This document shows positions 56,050-64,000 of a stretch of DNA of 64,000 bases, piece by piece (the stretch's first letter is position 1; each line of letters starts with the position of its first letter). This DNA is from Mangrovibacter phragmitis. Lineage in GTDB: Bacteria; Pseudomonadota; Gammaproteobacteria; Enterobacterales; Enterobacteriaceae. Below the pieces are notes generated by a model. That model was not told the DNA's origin. It searched no databases and saw nothing but the letters and a program-made list of their open reading frames with translations. The translations under genes were made by a program, and so were the position numbers. Location: the NCBI RefSeq assembly GCF_001655675.1, contig NZ_LYRP01000022.1, forward strand, positions 62,001 to 126,000, read 5' to 3'.

Positions 56050-57966
56050 GTGCGATTTCCCAACCAACGGCTGGCGCAGTTGTTTTGTTTACTGGAAAAC
56101 GAAACACTGCCTCAGGATGAACTGGCTCGCCGCCTGGCTGTCTCCACCCGCACAGTCAGGGCGGATATTACGGCACTGAATACATTGCTGGCCTGCCATG
56201 GCGCGCAGTTTATTTTGAGCCGGGGAACCGGCTACCAGTTGCGGGTTACCGACCCGGGCCGTTTTGGTGAATTGCAAAGCCAACACCAGGCACCTTTGCG
56301 TATTCCCCGCACCAGTGCAGATCGGGTTAACTACTTACTGGTGCGGTTTTTAACTTCGGCGTTTTCCCTCAAGCTTGAAGACCTGGCCGATGAATGGTTT
56401 ATCAGCCGTGCCACATTGCAGGGCGATATGGTGGAAGTGCGCGATGTGCTGGCTCGTTATAATTTGTCGATTGAAGCAAGGCCCCGGCATGGCATGAAAC
56501 TGTTTGGCGATGAAACCGCTGTGCGGGCGTGCCTGACTGACTTACTGTGGCAAATCAGCCAGCAGGACAGTAGCAGCCCACTAATACAAGAAGAAGCGCT
56601 GAATTCTGGTGTGCTGGCGGCACTGGAACCCACACTGCAAAACTGCCTGGAACAGTTTGCCATCCGCATGACAGACGAGAGCGTTGATTTTCTCAGGTTT
56701 TATTGCGCAGTGGCGGTGCGGCGTATTAGTGAAGGTTACCCTATTGCCAGTTTTCACGCCGACAACGTAGATGAACCTGTGCGCCAGGCCGCCAGTACCA
56801 TGAGCCACCTGCTCGGGCAACTGAGTGGTAAAGCACTGTCAGACGCAGAAGAAAACTGGTTACAGGTACATTTTGCCGCACGGCGTATTCAGGATGCCGA
56901 CCCTTGTGCTATTAGTGCCGATGACGACGAAGCGCTGGTTAGCTACATTCTGCGTTATATCAACAGCCACTATAATTACGACCTGACCCGCGACCAGCAA
57001 CTGCACGCCGATTTGCTGACCCACATTAAGACCATGATTACGCGGGTTCGCTACCAAATCCATATCCCCAACCCATTGCTGCAAAATATCAAACAGCATT
57101 ACCCGCTGGCGTGGGATATGACACTTGCAGCGGTTGCCAGTTGGGGAAAACATACGCCATACACCATTAGCGAAAATGAAGTGGGTTTTCTGGTGTTGCA
57201 TATTGGTGTCGGGCTGGAGCGCCACTACAACATTGGCTGGCAACGTAACCCACAGGTACTGCTGGTGTGCGATACCGGCAATTCTACTGTGCGCATGATT
57301 CAGGCCCAACTGGTGCGCAAATACCCGCAAATTGAAGTCACACGCATTATCTCCCTGCGGGATTACGAACAACTGGACACCATTGCCGAAGACTTTGTTA
57401 TCAGCACTGCGCGGTTGGTGGAAAAAGACAAACCAGTTGCCACCATGTCGCCGTTTCCTTCCGATTACCAGGTAGAGCAGATAGGCAAGCTGGTACTGGT
57501 GGATCGCACCCGTCCCTGGATGCTGGAACGGTTTTTTGATGCGCGCTATTTTCGCATCATTGATAAACCCGTCAGCCAGCAGGCCCTGTTCACCAGCCTG
57601 TGCCAGCAACTGGAAAGGGAAGGCATTGTCGGGCCAGATTTTCTGCCTTCAGTGGCAGAGCGTGAAGCGATTGTCAGCACTATGCTGGGCGACGGCATTG
57701 CGTTACCGCATTCACTGGGCTTGCTGGCCCACAAAACCGTGGTGTACACCGTACTGGCCCCCCAGGGTATTGCCTGGGGAGATGAAACAGCAAAAGTGAT
57801 TTTCCTGCTGGCTATCAGTAAAGAAGAATATGAAGAAGCGATGGCGATTTACGACCTGTTTGTGACATTTTTGCGCGAACAGCGCATGCCATTACTCAAA
57901 GATTGCCAGAATTTCGATGAATTTAAAGCGGTGGCTGTATCCTGCCTGAGTACTGAACAGAGCTAG
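56050..57966 (+). CDS. PRD-containing transcriptional activator with EIIB- and EIIA-like domains
   Basis: A 638-residue regulator of the MtlR/LicR type. In order: a DeoR/HTH_11 winged helix (about 1-60; LARRLAVSTRTVRADITALN), a second Mga-like helix-turn-helix (about 85-150), two PRDs (about 175-400; conserved histidines in VHFAARRIQ and VLHIGVGLERHYN), an EIIB-Gat-like domain with Cys407 in LLVCDTGNST, and an EIIA (fructose/mannitol type) domain with His554 in GIALPHSLG. Such regulators activate operons when phosphorylated in the pattern seen with substrate. The GTG at 56050 has AGAGGA before it; another GTG at 56029 lacks one. Last gene of the cassette, 56 bp after the aldolase. Confidence 0.85.
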   Translation: MRFPNQRLAQLFCLLENETLPQDELARRLAVSTRTVRADITALNTLLACHGAQFILSRGTGYQLRVTDPGRFGELQSQHQAPLRIPRTSADRVNYLLVRFLTSAFSLKLEDLADEWFISRATLQGDMVEVRDVLARYNLSIEARPRHGMKLFGDETAVRACLTDLLWQISQQDSSSPLIQEEALNSGVLAALEPTLQNCLEQFAIRMTDESVDFLRFYCAVAVRRISEGYPIASFHADNVDEPVRQAASTMSHLLGQLSGKALSDAEENWLQVHFAARRIQDADPCAISADDDEALVSYILRYINSHYNYDLTRDQQLHADLLTHIKTMITRVRYQIHIPNPLLQNIKQHYPLAWDMTLAAVASWGKHTPYTISENEVGFLVLHIGVGLERHYNIGWQRNPQVLLVCDTGNSTVRMIQAQLVRKYPQIEVTRIISLRDYEQLDTIAEDFVISTARLVEKDKPVATMSPFPSDYQVEQIGKLVLVDRTRPWMLERFFDARYFRIIDKPVSQQALFTSLCQQLEREGIVGPDFLPSVAEREAIVSTMLGDGIALPHSLGLLAHKTVVYTVLAPQGIAWGDETAKVIFLLAISKEEYEEAMAIYDLFVTFLREQRMPLLKDCQNFDEFKAVAVSCLSTEQS

Positions 57967-57977
57967 CTTGTTCAGCA

Positions 57978-58015
57978 CAAAAAAAAACAGCACCACACAT
58001 ATATCGGGGTGCTGT
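57978..58015 (-). terminator. Terminator of the nrdDG operon
   Basis: On the minus strand ACAGCACC, a loop of about 13 bases, GGTGCTGT, then nine T. It lies 39 bp after the nrdG stop and faces the end of the cassette regulator, so it may serve both. Confidence 0.85.
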
Positions 58016-58053
58016 ATATCTTATTGCTTCTGGCGGCAACCCGCTTTAAGCGT

Positions 58054-58518
58054 TTAACGCAGGTGGTGGATAACCTGGTTGCTGCTGCCACGCCAGATCA
58101 ACGCCGGGTCGCGTAAATCCTGCATGTACTTGCCATCAACCAGCACATTAATCAGCGCTACAACTTGCCGCTGCGCATCGTTCAGCTCGCTCAGCAGGTA
58201 ACCCGTCCAGACCCAGATGTCTTTGCCCGGGCACTCGCGGCATACGCGCTGCACCAGTTGCAACACCGCAGGCACATTGGCCGGGTGAAGTGGGTCGCCA
58301 CCGGAAAGCGAAAGACCCTGGCGTTTTACCCGGTTATCCTGCAGGTCGGCGATTATCCTGTCTTCCATTTCCTGGGTGAACGGCACCCCGGAATTCACCC
58401 GCCAGGTGCTTTTGTTATAGCAACCGGGGCATTCGTGTACGCAACCGGCGACAAATAAAGTACACCGGGTGCCGGGGCCATTCACTACATCCACCGGGTA
58501 ATACTGGTGGTAATTCAT
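58054..58518 (-). CDS. nrdG: NrdG, activase of anaerobic ribonucleotide reductase
   Basis: A 154-residue radical-SAM enzyme, the same length as E. coli NrdG. The cluster motif CVHECPGC (CX3CX2C) lies near residues 26-33. LSGGDPLHPANV and DIWVWTGYLLSEL are SAM-binding segments. It uses a 4Fe-4S cluster and S-adenosylmethionine to form the glycyl radical on NrdD. It follows nrdD after two bases. Confidence 0.98.
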   Translation of the reverse strand: MNYHQYYPVDVVNGPGTRCTLFVAGCVHECPGCYNKSTWRVNSGVPFTQEMEDRIIADLQDNRVKRQGLSLSGGDPLHPANVPAVLQLVQRVCRECPGKDIWVWTGYLLSELNDAQRQVVALINVLVDGKYMQDLRDPALIWRGSSNQVIHHLR

Positions 58519-58520
58519 AA

Positions 58521-60656
58521 TTAACCCAACTGGCCGTTATTGAGGTGTTTCACCCGGCGCTTCACTTCTTCCTGTTTACCGGCATTGAACGGGCGTGCAT
58601 CCGGGCTGCCCAGGTAACCACAAACGCGGCGAATAACAGACACTCGTGAAGAATCATGGTTGCCGCATTTCGGGCAGGTGAAGCCTTTGCTGGTGCACTC
58701 AAACTCACCAGTGAAACCGCACTCATAGCATTCATCAATCGGCGTGTTAGTACCGTAATAGGGCACATGCTGGTAGCTGTAATCCCACACATCTTCCAGC
58801 GCGCGCAGGTTGTGTTGCAGATTTGGGTACTCGCCGTAGCAAATAAAGCCCCCATTACTCAGTGGCGGGTAGGGTGCTTCAAAGTCGATTTTGTCGTAAG
58901 GGTTAACTTTTTTCTCCACATCGAGGTGGAAGCTGTTGGTGTAATAGCCTTTGTCCGTTACGCCAGGCACTACGCCAAACTCGGCGGTATCCAGGCGGCA
59001 GAAGCGGTCGCACAGGTTTTCACTGGGGGTGCTGTACAGGCTGAAACCATAGCCGGTTTCTTCTTTCCATTCATCTACCGCTTTACGCAGGCGGGCGACG
59101 ATCGCAACGCCAATCGAGCGCAGTTTTTCATCGTCATAAATATGGCGGTTGCCGGACAACGCATTAATGGTTTCATGAATACCAATATACCCAAGCGAAA
59201 TGGAGGCACGACCGTTTTTAAAGATTTGCGCGACATCGTCATCGGCTTTCAGGCGCACACCACATGCCCCTTCCATATACAGAATCGGCGCAACACGGGC
59301 TTTCACACCTTCGAGGCGTGCGATACGTGTCATCAGCGCTTTCTTCGACAACTCAAGGCGGCTGTCCAGCAGTTTCCAGAACGCGGTTTCATCGCCTTTG
59401 GCTTCCAGCGCAATACGCGGCAGGTTCAGGCTGATAACTCCAAGGTTATTACGACCATCGTGAATCTGTTCGCCGTTTTCTTCGTAAACCCCCAGGAAGC
59501 TGCGGCAGCCCATTGGGGTTTTAAAGGATCCGGTCACTTTCACCACCTGATCGTAGTTCAGGATATCCGGGTACATGCGCTTACTGGCACATTCCAGAGC
59601 CAGTTGCTTAATATCGTAGTTCGGGTCACCGTCACGGTGGTTCAGGCCATCGCGGATCGCGAAGACCAGTTTGGGAAACACCGCAGTTTTGCGGTTTTTG
59701 CCCAGCCCGGCAATGCGGTTGCGCAGAATAGATGTCTGAATCAGGCGGGATTCCCAGCCAGTACCCAGCCCAAAACCGAAGGTGACGAAAGGTGTCTGGC
59801 CATTCGCGGTGTGCAGCGTGTTAACTTCATATTCCAGAGACTGGAAAGCGTCGTAACACTCTTTTTCTGTGCGTGAGCGGGCATAACCTTCAGCATCAGG
59901 GATCTGCCATTCATCTGCGGTTTTACGGTGTTTTTGGAAACTGGCGGTAACGAAGGGCGCCAGGATTTCATCAATACGGTTAATGGTGGTGCCACCGTAA
60001 ATATGGCTGGCGACCTGCGCGATAATTTGTGCGGTAACCGCTGTGGCAGTAGAAATGGATTTCGGCGGTTCAATTTCCGCGTTACCCATTTTAAAGCCCT
60101 GAGTCAGCATGCCTTTTAAATCTATCAGCATGCAGTTAAACATGGGGAAGAAAGGGGAGTAATCCAGATCGTGGTAGTGGATTTCACCCCGTTCATGAGC
60201 CAGTACAACATCACGGGGCAGCAGATACTGTTTGGCGTAATGTTTAGCCACAATCCCGGCCAGCAAATCACGCTGAGTGGGGATGACTTTGCTGTCTTTA
60301 TTGGCATTTTCATTGAGGATAGCCGTGTTGGTTTGCTCTACCAGACCACGTATTTCCTGGTTGAGTTTGCCGCGTTTTTCACGGGCGACATCACGGTCAT
60401 GGCGATATTCAATGTAAGCGCGAGCCAGTTGTTTATGGCTTCCGGCCATTAACTGGTTTTCAACAGCGGTCTGAATTTCATGAATATCGACCTGGCTACG
60501 GCCTTCCATTTGTGCACGAACGACTTCTGCGACGGTGGCGCAATAGTCTGCGTCATCGACACCAGCAGCTTTAGCGGCACGAAGAATGGCTTCTTTAATG
60601 CGCTCTGAATTGAAAGGTACTTTGCACCCATCTCTTTTCAACACATGCGGTGTCAT
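58521..60656 (-). CDS. nrdD: NrdD, anaerobic ribonucleoside-triphosphate reductase
   Basis: A 711-residue glycyl-radical enzyme (E. coli 712) that reduces ribonucleotides without oxygen, using formate. The N-terminal ATP cone (MTPHVLKRDGCKVPFNSER) is followed by the ten-stranded barrel. The zinc site at the C terminus has CYECGFTGEFECTSKGFTC-type cysteines (CYEC and CPKC), and the radical glycine is in RVCGYLGSPDARPFN. The ATG at 60656 has GGAGA five bases before it; the frame is open 37 codons further up without a good site. Confidence 0.98.
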   Translation of the reverse strand: MTPHVLKRDGCKVPFNSERIKEAILRAAKAAGVDDADYCATVAEVVRAQMEGRSQVDIHEIQTAVENQLMAGSHKQLARAYIEYRHDRDVAREKRGKLNQEIRGLVEQTNTAILNENANKDSKVIPTQRDLLAGIVAKHYAKQYLLPRDVVLAHERGEIHYHDLDYSPFFPMFNCMLIDLKGMLTQGFKMGNAEIEPPKSISTATAVTAQIIAQVASHIYGGTTINRIDEILAPFVTASFQKHRKTADEWQIPDAEGYARSRTEKECYDAFQSLEYEVNTLHTANGQTPFVTFGFGLGTGWESRLIQTSILRNRIAGLGKNRKTAVFPKLVFAIRDGLNHRDGDPNYDIKQLALECASKRMYPDILNYDQVVKVTGSFKTPMGCRSFLGVYEENGEQIHDGRNNLGVISLNLPRIALEAKGDETAFWKLLDSRLELSKKALMTRIARLEGVKARVAPILYMEGACGVRLKADDDVAQIFKNGRASISLGYIGIHETINALSGNRHIYDDEKLRSIGVAIVARLRKAVDEWKEETGYGFSLYSTPSENLCDRFCRLDTAEFGVVPGVTDKGYYTNSFHLDVEKKVNPYDKIDFEAPYPPLSNGGFICYGEYPNLQHNLRALEDVWDYSYQHVPYYGTNTPIDECYECGFTGEFECTSKGFTCPKCGNHDSSRVSVIRRVCGYLGSPDARPFNAGKQEEVKRRVKHLNNGQLG

Positions 60657-61073
60657 GATCTCTCCATTTTTAAAAACAGGTTTTCCACAGAGGCAAGGGT
60701 TCAGAAATAAGGCGCTATGTATCTGGAATACGCCAAAAAGCCCCTGTCTTTGCCCCGATTTATCCACAAATACTTCCCTTGCGGAAATGTGGTCTTAGTA
60801 AGGTATAACAGATGATTTCTACAATATGTAGTTGAGGAACGCATTTTAGTGTCTATATATAGTGATTTGCATCAAACATGTTTGCGTTTTTTTTGATGCA
60901 GGACAAAGTAAATCTGGCGGAGAAGCTATGATGCGGCTTGCTGGGTGAACGGGAATTAAGCATTCAGATTTTTTCCTGAAACACGCTTAAAAAACAACCG
61001 GAAGAGGGGGCTTATGCAAACACTTCAGACCAGCTTTCCCTGGCTGGCCTGAATAAGGTTCAAATTTGCCGAG
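60657..61073. other. 417-bp upstream region of nrdD
   Basis: Contains two NrdR-like boxes (60818-60833 and 60850-60865) and a possible FNR half-site TTGAT-GCAG-GACAA at 60893-60906. Between there and the treC stop only a weak CCAGC/GCTGG hairpin is seen near 61030-61048. No gene. Confidence 0.6.
60818..60865 (-). promoter_or_regulatory. Paired NrdR boxes of the nrdDG operon
   Basis: CTACA-ATA-TGTAG within 60818-60833 and CTATATATAG within 60850-60865 resemble the NrdR consensus ACACWATATATWGTGT, and their centres are about 32 bp apart, close to three helical turns, as usual for NrdR pairs. They would repress nrdD when dATP is high. Confidence 0.65.
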
Positions 61074-62738
61074 TCAATCAGATACCGCCAGCCACCAGAC
61101 AGCTTCAAAGGGGCGCAATGTGATGCCTTCTGGTTGTAATGGTGGGTGAGGGTAGTTAGCAGCCAGCACTTCAGATGCGCCCGGCAAAGTACAACCGGCC
61201 CAGGTTTGTGGTTGCGGGCTGAGGTTGATGGCGACCACCAGTTGCTGACCCTGCCAGGTGCGGCGGTAACACCACAATACCGGGGTATTGGGCAGCAGGT
61301 CTTCATAGTCGCCCCAGGTTATCACCGGGTGCGTTTTACGCAGGCGAATCAGGTGCTGATAGGTGTAAAACACTGAGTCCGGGTTATCCAGTGCGGCACG
61401 GGCATTAATTTCCGGGTAGTTATCACACACACCTATCCAGGGCGTACCTCTGGTAAAACCGGCTTGTGGGCTGCTGTTCCACTGCATTGGTGTGCGGCTG
61501 TTATCGCGGGATTTACTGGCCAGCACCGCCAGCAGTGTTGCCTCGCTTTCACCACGTTGCCGCCCTGAGGCAAACATGTTCAGGCTTTCCACATCACGGT
61601 ACTCTTCAATGGTACTAAAATGGGGGTTGGTCATGCCCAGCTCTTCACCCTGATAGATATACGGCGTGCCCTGCAAGCCATGTAGCGCCAGCGCCAGAGC
61701 TTTTGCCGAGACCTCCCGCAGCGGACCTTCACTCCCAAAACGGGAGACAATACGCGGCTGGTCGTGGTTACACCAAAACAACGCATTCCACGCCTGGTTG
61801 TGCATGCCCTGCTGCCACCAGGTGAAAATCTTTTTCAGTTCGATAAAGTCCGGTTCGGCCAGGGCCCATTTTTGCCCGTTCGGGTAATCCACTTTCAGGT
61901 GGTGGAAGTTGAACGTCATGGATAATTCGCGGCCATCGAGCGCGGCATACTGGCGGCAGTGCTCCAGCGATGTCGAAGACATTTCACCGACTGTCATTAA
62001 CTGGCGAGGAACAAACACTTCACGGCTGAATTCCTGCAAAAAATCATGAATGCGCGGGCCATCGGTATAAAAACGGCGGCCATCACCACCAGGGATATCT
62101 TCCGGCCAGCCGGGGTGTTTGGACACCAGGTTAACCACATCCAGCCGCAGGCCATCCACGCCACGGTCTGCCCAAAAATGGCATATCTGCTGGAGTGCCT
62201 GGCGCACTGCCGGGTTTTCCCAGTTTAAGTCTGCCTGCTCAGGCGCGAACAAATGGAGGTAATGCTGCCTGCTTTCGGCATGCCACTGCCAGGCACTGCC
62301 ACCGAATTTCGCCTGCCAGCCGTTAGGCGGTGTATCGGGCGTACCATCACGCCAGATATAGAAATCGCGGTGCGAGTCTTGCGGGTTTTCCGCTGCACGG
62401 AACCACGCATGTTCAGTGGAGGTGTGGTTAAACACCATGTCCAGAATGATGCGAATACCGCGCTGGTGGGCTGCTGCAACCAGGTTATCAAAATCGCTCA
62501 TGGTGCCGTAAACCGGGTCAATAGCCAGGTAATCGGCAACGTCGTAGCCATTGTCAACCTGAGGGGAAACATAAAATGGCGTCAGCCAGATGGCGTCCAC
62601 ACCCAACGTTTGCAGGTAGTCCAGCCGCTGGATAACCCCCGCCAGGTCTCCCGTGCCACTGCCGGTAGTATCCTGAAAACTTTTCGGGTAAATCTGGTAA
62701 ATCACTCCGTTTTGCCACCAGGGCAGTGTTGCTGTCAT
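61074..62738 (-). CDS. treC: Trehalose-6-phosphate hydrolase TreC
   Basis: A 554-residue cytosolic GH13 enzyme (E. coli 551) that splits trehalose 6-phosphate to glucose and glucose 6-phosphate. The (beta/alpha)8 signatures are present: MVFNHTS, the nucleophile in GLRLDVVNLV, the acid/base in TVGEMSSTS, and FWCNHDQPRI. The ATG at 62738 is placed seven bases after AGGA; the ATG just before it (62741) is also possible. It belongs with treB, but repeat copy 3 separates the two by 221 bp. Confidence 0.96.
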   Translation of the reverse strand: MTATLPWWQNGVIYQIYPKSFQDTTGSGTGDLAGVIQRLDYLQTLGVDAIWLTPFYVSPQVDNGYDVADYLAIDPVYGTMSDFDNLVAAAHQRGIRIILDMVFNHTSTEHAWFRAAENPQDSHRDFYIWRDGTPDTPPNGWQAKFGGSAWQWHAESRQHYLHLFAPEQADLNWENPAVRQALQQICHFWADRGVDGLRLDVVNLVSKHPGWPEDIPGGDGRRFYTDGPRIHDFLQEFSREVFVPRQLMTVGEMSSTSLEHCRQYAALDGRELSMTFNFHHLKVDYPNGQKWALAEPDFIELKKIFTWWQQGMHNQAWNALFWCNHDQPRIVSRFGSEGPLREVSAKALALALHGLQGTPYIYQGEELGMTNPHFSTIEEYRDVESLNMFASGRQRGESEATLLAVLASKSRDNSRTPMQWNSSPQAGFTRGTPWIGVCDNYPEINARAALDNPDSVFYTYQHLIRLRKTHPVITWGDYEDLLPNTPVLWCYRRTWQGQQLVVAINLSPQPQTWAGCTLPGASEVLAANYPHPPLQPEGITLRPFEAVWWLAVSD

Positions 62739-62765
62739 CATGCTTTCCTGCATTATAAAAAAGGA

Positions 62766-62786
62766 ACGGACGGGTAAGCTGCCCGT
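62766..62786 (-). terminator. Flanking hairpin of repeat copy 3, treC side
   Basis: On the plus strand ACGGACGGGTAAGCTGCCCGT without its last base symmetry: an imperfect stem. It matches the hairpin at 62928-62948 at all but two positions. It lies 28 bp upstream of treC. Confidence 0.6.
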
Positions 62787-62927
62787 GAGCCTGATGACAA
62801 ACCTCATGTCCGCACAGAAATAGAGGATGTCACCCAATAAAAAACCAGGAAAATCAATACATTGATTTTCGGCTGCTAACTAAAAAGAAGGGGAAACCAC
62901 GCTTTTCCCTTCTTTTTCATCAATCTG
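62787..62927 (-). repeat. Dispersed hairpin element, copy 3 of 3, inside the treBC operon
   Basis: About 141 bp, in the opposite orientation to copies 1 and 2, so it reads the same way as treB and treC. Read on the minus strand it has AGATTGATGA, the stem AAAAAGAAGGGAAAA with one weak position in its partner arm, TTAGTTAGCAGCC, the stem GAAAATCAAT/ATTGATTTTC, TTTTTTATT, and TCATCAGGCT at its end. Flanking hairpins of the locus-specific sequence ACGGGCGG...CCGCCCGT stand on both sides. It occupies most of the 221-bp treB-treC gap. Confidence 0.87.
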
Positions 62928-62948
62928 ACGGGCGGGTAAGCCGCCCGT
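62928..62948 (-). terminator. Flanking hairpin of repeat copy 3, treB side
   Basis: Perfect eight-base arms ACGGGCGG and CCGCCCGT around a five-base loop, 11 bp after the treB stop, followed on the minus strand by CAGATTGATG of the element rather than a T-tract. Confidence 0.65.
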
Positions 62949-62959
62949 GAAGTTAAGGT

Positions 62960-64000
62960 TTAAACCACCTGCAATGTGCCCTGATGAGTTTTACGTTTGT
63001 ACAACACCGTGGTCAGAATAATGGGCACAACAATCGCGACCGCCATGGCAAGTGAAAAGGTGCCCCAGAAGCGTGGCTGAATGGAGAGAATGCCCGGGAT
63101 CCCCCCCACACCAATGCCGTTTGCCAGTACACCGCTTAACCCGCACAGCAATGCGGCCAGCCCTGAGCCGGTCATGGCGCACAGCATGGGGAAACGGTAC
63201 TTCATGTTAATGCCGTACATGGCGGGTTCCGTGACACCCAGGAAAGCGGAAATGGCGGCAGGGACAGAGATTTCACGCTCATTTTGTTTACGGCTGACCA
63301 GGATAACGCCCACAACGGCAGCACCCTGAGCAATATTGGACAACGCAATCAGAGGCCAGACAGGCGTACCGCCCATGCTTTGAATCATCTGCATGTCGAT
63401 GGCCAGCGTGGTCTGGTGAACACCGGTAATCACCAGTGGTGCGTAGAGAAAACCGAACAGAGCGGCGCCAATTGGGGCAAAACTACCGGTCATCAGGTGG
63501 CGCACCGCAAAGGCAACACCGTCGCCAATCATCCGGCCTGCGGGGCCAATCAGCGCGTGGGCCAGGAAAACAGCCAGTAACAGCGAACAGACCGGTACTA
63601 CCACCAGATAGAGGTAATCAGGAACCAGGCGTTTGAGGCGGGTTTCAATCATACCCAGCGCCAGCCCGGCGAGCAGCGCCGGAATAACCTGCGCCTGATA
63701 ACCCACTTTTTGAATGGTAAACCAGCCGAAGTTCCATACTTCCGGGGTCTGGCTACCCAGCAGGTAAGCGTTCATCAGTTGGGGTGACACCAGGGTGATG
63801 CCCAGCACAATCCCCAGAATGGGCGTCCCACCCATTTTCTTCACCGCCGACCAGCAAATCCCCACAGGCAAATAGAAGAAAATGGCTTCACCAATCAGCC
63901 ATAAGAAGTCGTACAGGGTTTTTAATGCCGGGTACATCTGCGCCAGGGTTTCGCCGTTGCGAAAGGGCACATCGCCAATGACATTACGAAAACCGAGGAT
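62960..64000 (-). CDS. treB: TreB, trehalose-specific PTS EIIBC (N-terminal part outside window)
   Basis: The C-terminal 346 residues of the trehalose permease, most of the EIIC domain; the frame is open to the window edge. It contains YDFLWLIGEAIFFYLPVGIC, KMGGTPILGIVLGITLVSPQ, SFAPIGAALFGFLYAPLVIT, GVHQTTLAIDMQMIQSMGG and AFLGVTEPAMYGINMKYRFP, as in E. coli TreB, ending GTLQVV. It imports and phosphorylates trehalose to trehalose 6-phosphate, the substrate of TreC. Confidence 0.97.
   Translation of the reverse strand: MLGFRNVIGDVPFRNGETLAQMYPALKTLYDFLWLIGEAIFFYLPVGICWSAVKKMGGTPILGIVLGITLVSPQLMNAYLLGSQTPEVWNFGWFTIQKVGYQAQVIPALLAGLALGMIETRLKRLVPDYLYLVVVPVCSLLLAVFLAHALIGPAGRMIGDGVAFAVRHLMTGSFAPIGAALFGFLYAPLVITGVHQTTLAIDMQMIQSMGGTPVWPLIALSNIAQGAAVVGVILVSRKQNEREISVPAAISAFLGVTEPAMYGINMKYRFPMLCAMTGSGLAALLCGLSGVLANGIGVGGIPGILSIQPRFWGTFSLAMAVAIVVPIILTTVLYKRKTHQGTLQVV

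Noticed and set aside
62787-62927. Class C group II intron as explanation for insertion at terminators
   Set aside because: Class C introns do target terminators, but the element is about 142 bp, has no domain V-like end and creates duplications on both sides, which introns do not.

Overview
The window is chromosomal DNA of an enterobacterium (Enterobacteriaceae) that is not Escherichia coli. Most genes are clear orthologues of the E. coli block from aidB to treB and keep the same order and orientation: aidB, yjfN, bsmA, yjfP, yjfY-like, rpsF-priB-rpsR-rplI, ytfB, fklB, cycA, ytfE, ytfF, qorB, ytfH, cysQ, ytfJ, ytfK, ytfL(paeA), msrA, tamA-tamB-ytfP, ppa, ytfQRT-yjfF, fbp, mpl, darP(yjgA), tldE(pmbA), cybC, nrdG, nrdD, treC, treB. 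aidB and treB are cut by the window ends. The genus cannot be fixed by eye.

The backbone carries insertions and losses compared with E. coli (comparison from memory). Three chemoreceptor genes have been added: after aidB, after ytfE, and after yjfF. Each has a candidate flagellar sigma-28 promoter, so the strain is probably motile. The ula (ascorbate) genes between yjfP and yjfY are absent and the yjfY remnant has lost its usual C-terminal half. cpdB is absent between ytfH and cysQ, and chpSB is absent near ppa. An AraC regulator sits upstream of ytfF. About 10 kb between mpl and darP is accessory: a tandem 547-bp repeat, a four-gene operon of an OmpR-type regulator, histidine kinase, membrane fusion lipoprotein and RND pump, a divergent MipA-family protein, and a secreted DUF4432 protein.

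The most striking accessory block is at 50286-57966, between cybC and nrdG. It is an eight-gene catabolic cassette: a small PRD protein, a glycine-rich SFCGSGGAGA protein, DUF4312, two membrane proteins (DUF4311 and DUF4310), a COG3964-type amidohydrolase, a DgaE-like PLP ammonia-lyase, a KDGP-type aldolase, and a PRD/EIIB/EIIA activator. The enzymes suggest degradation of an N-acylated amino-sugar acid phosphate to pyruvate and a triose phosphate. The four small and membrane proteins look like an uncharacterised transporter, possibly related to the phosphotransferase system.

A second unusual signal is a dispersed element of about 142 bp present three times (10521-10664, 34749-34891, 62787-62927). 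Each copy is built from conserved hairpins, and each sits between two near-identical copies of a hairpin that is specific to its locus, as if it had inserted into and duplicated a transcription terminator. One copy lies inside the treB-treC operon.

Regulatory sites that can be read include a near-perfect NsrR palindrome before ytfE, a GalR/GalS-type operator before ytfQ, paired NrdR-like boxes before nrdD, and Rho-independent terminators after yjfN, rplI, fklB, ytfK, msrA, ytfP, ppa, darP, cybC and nrdG.
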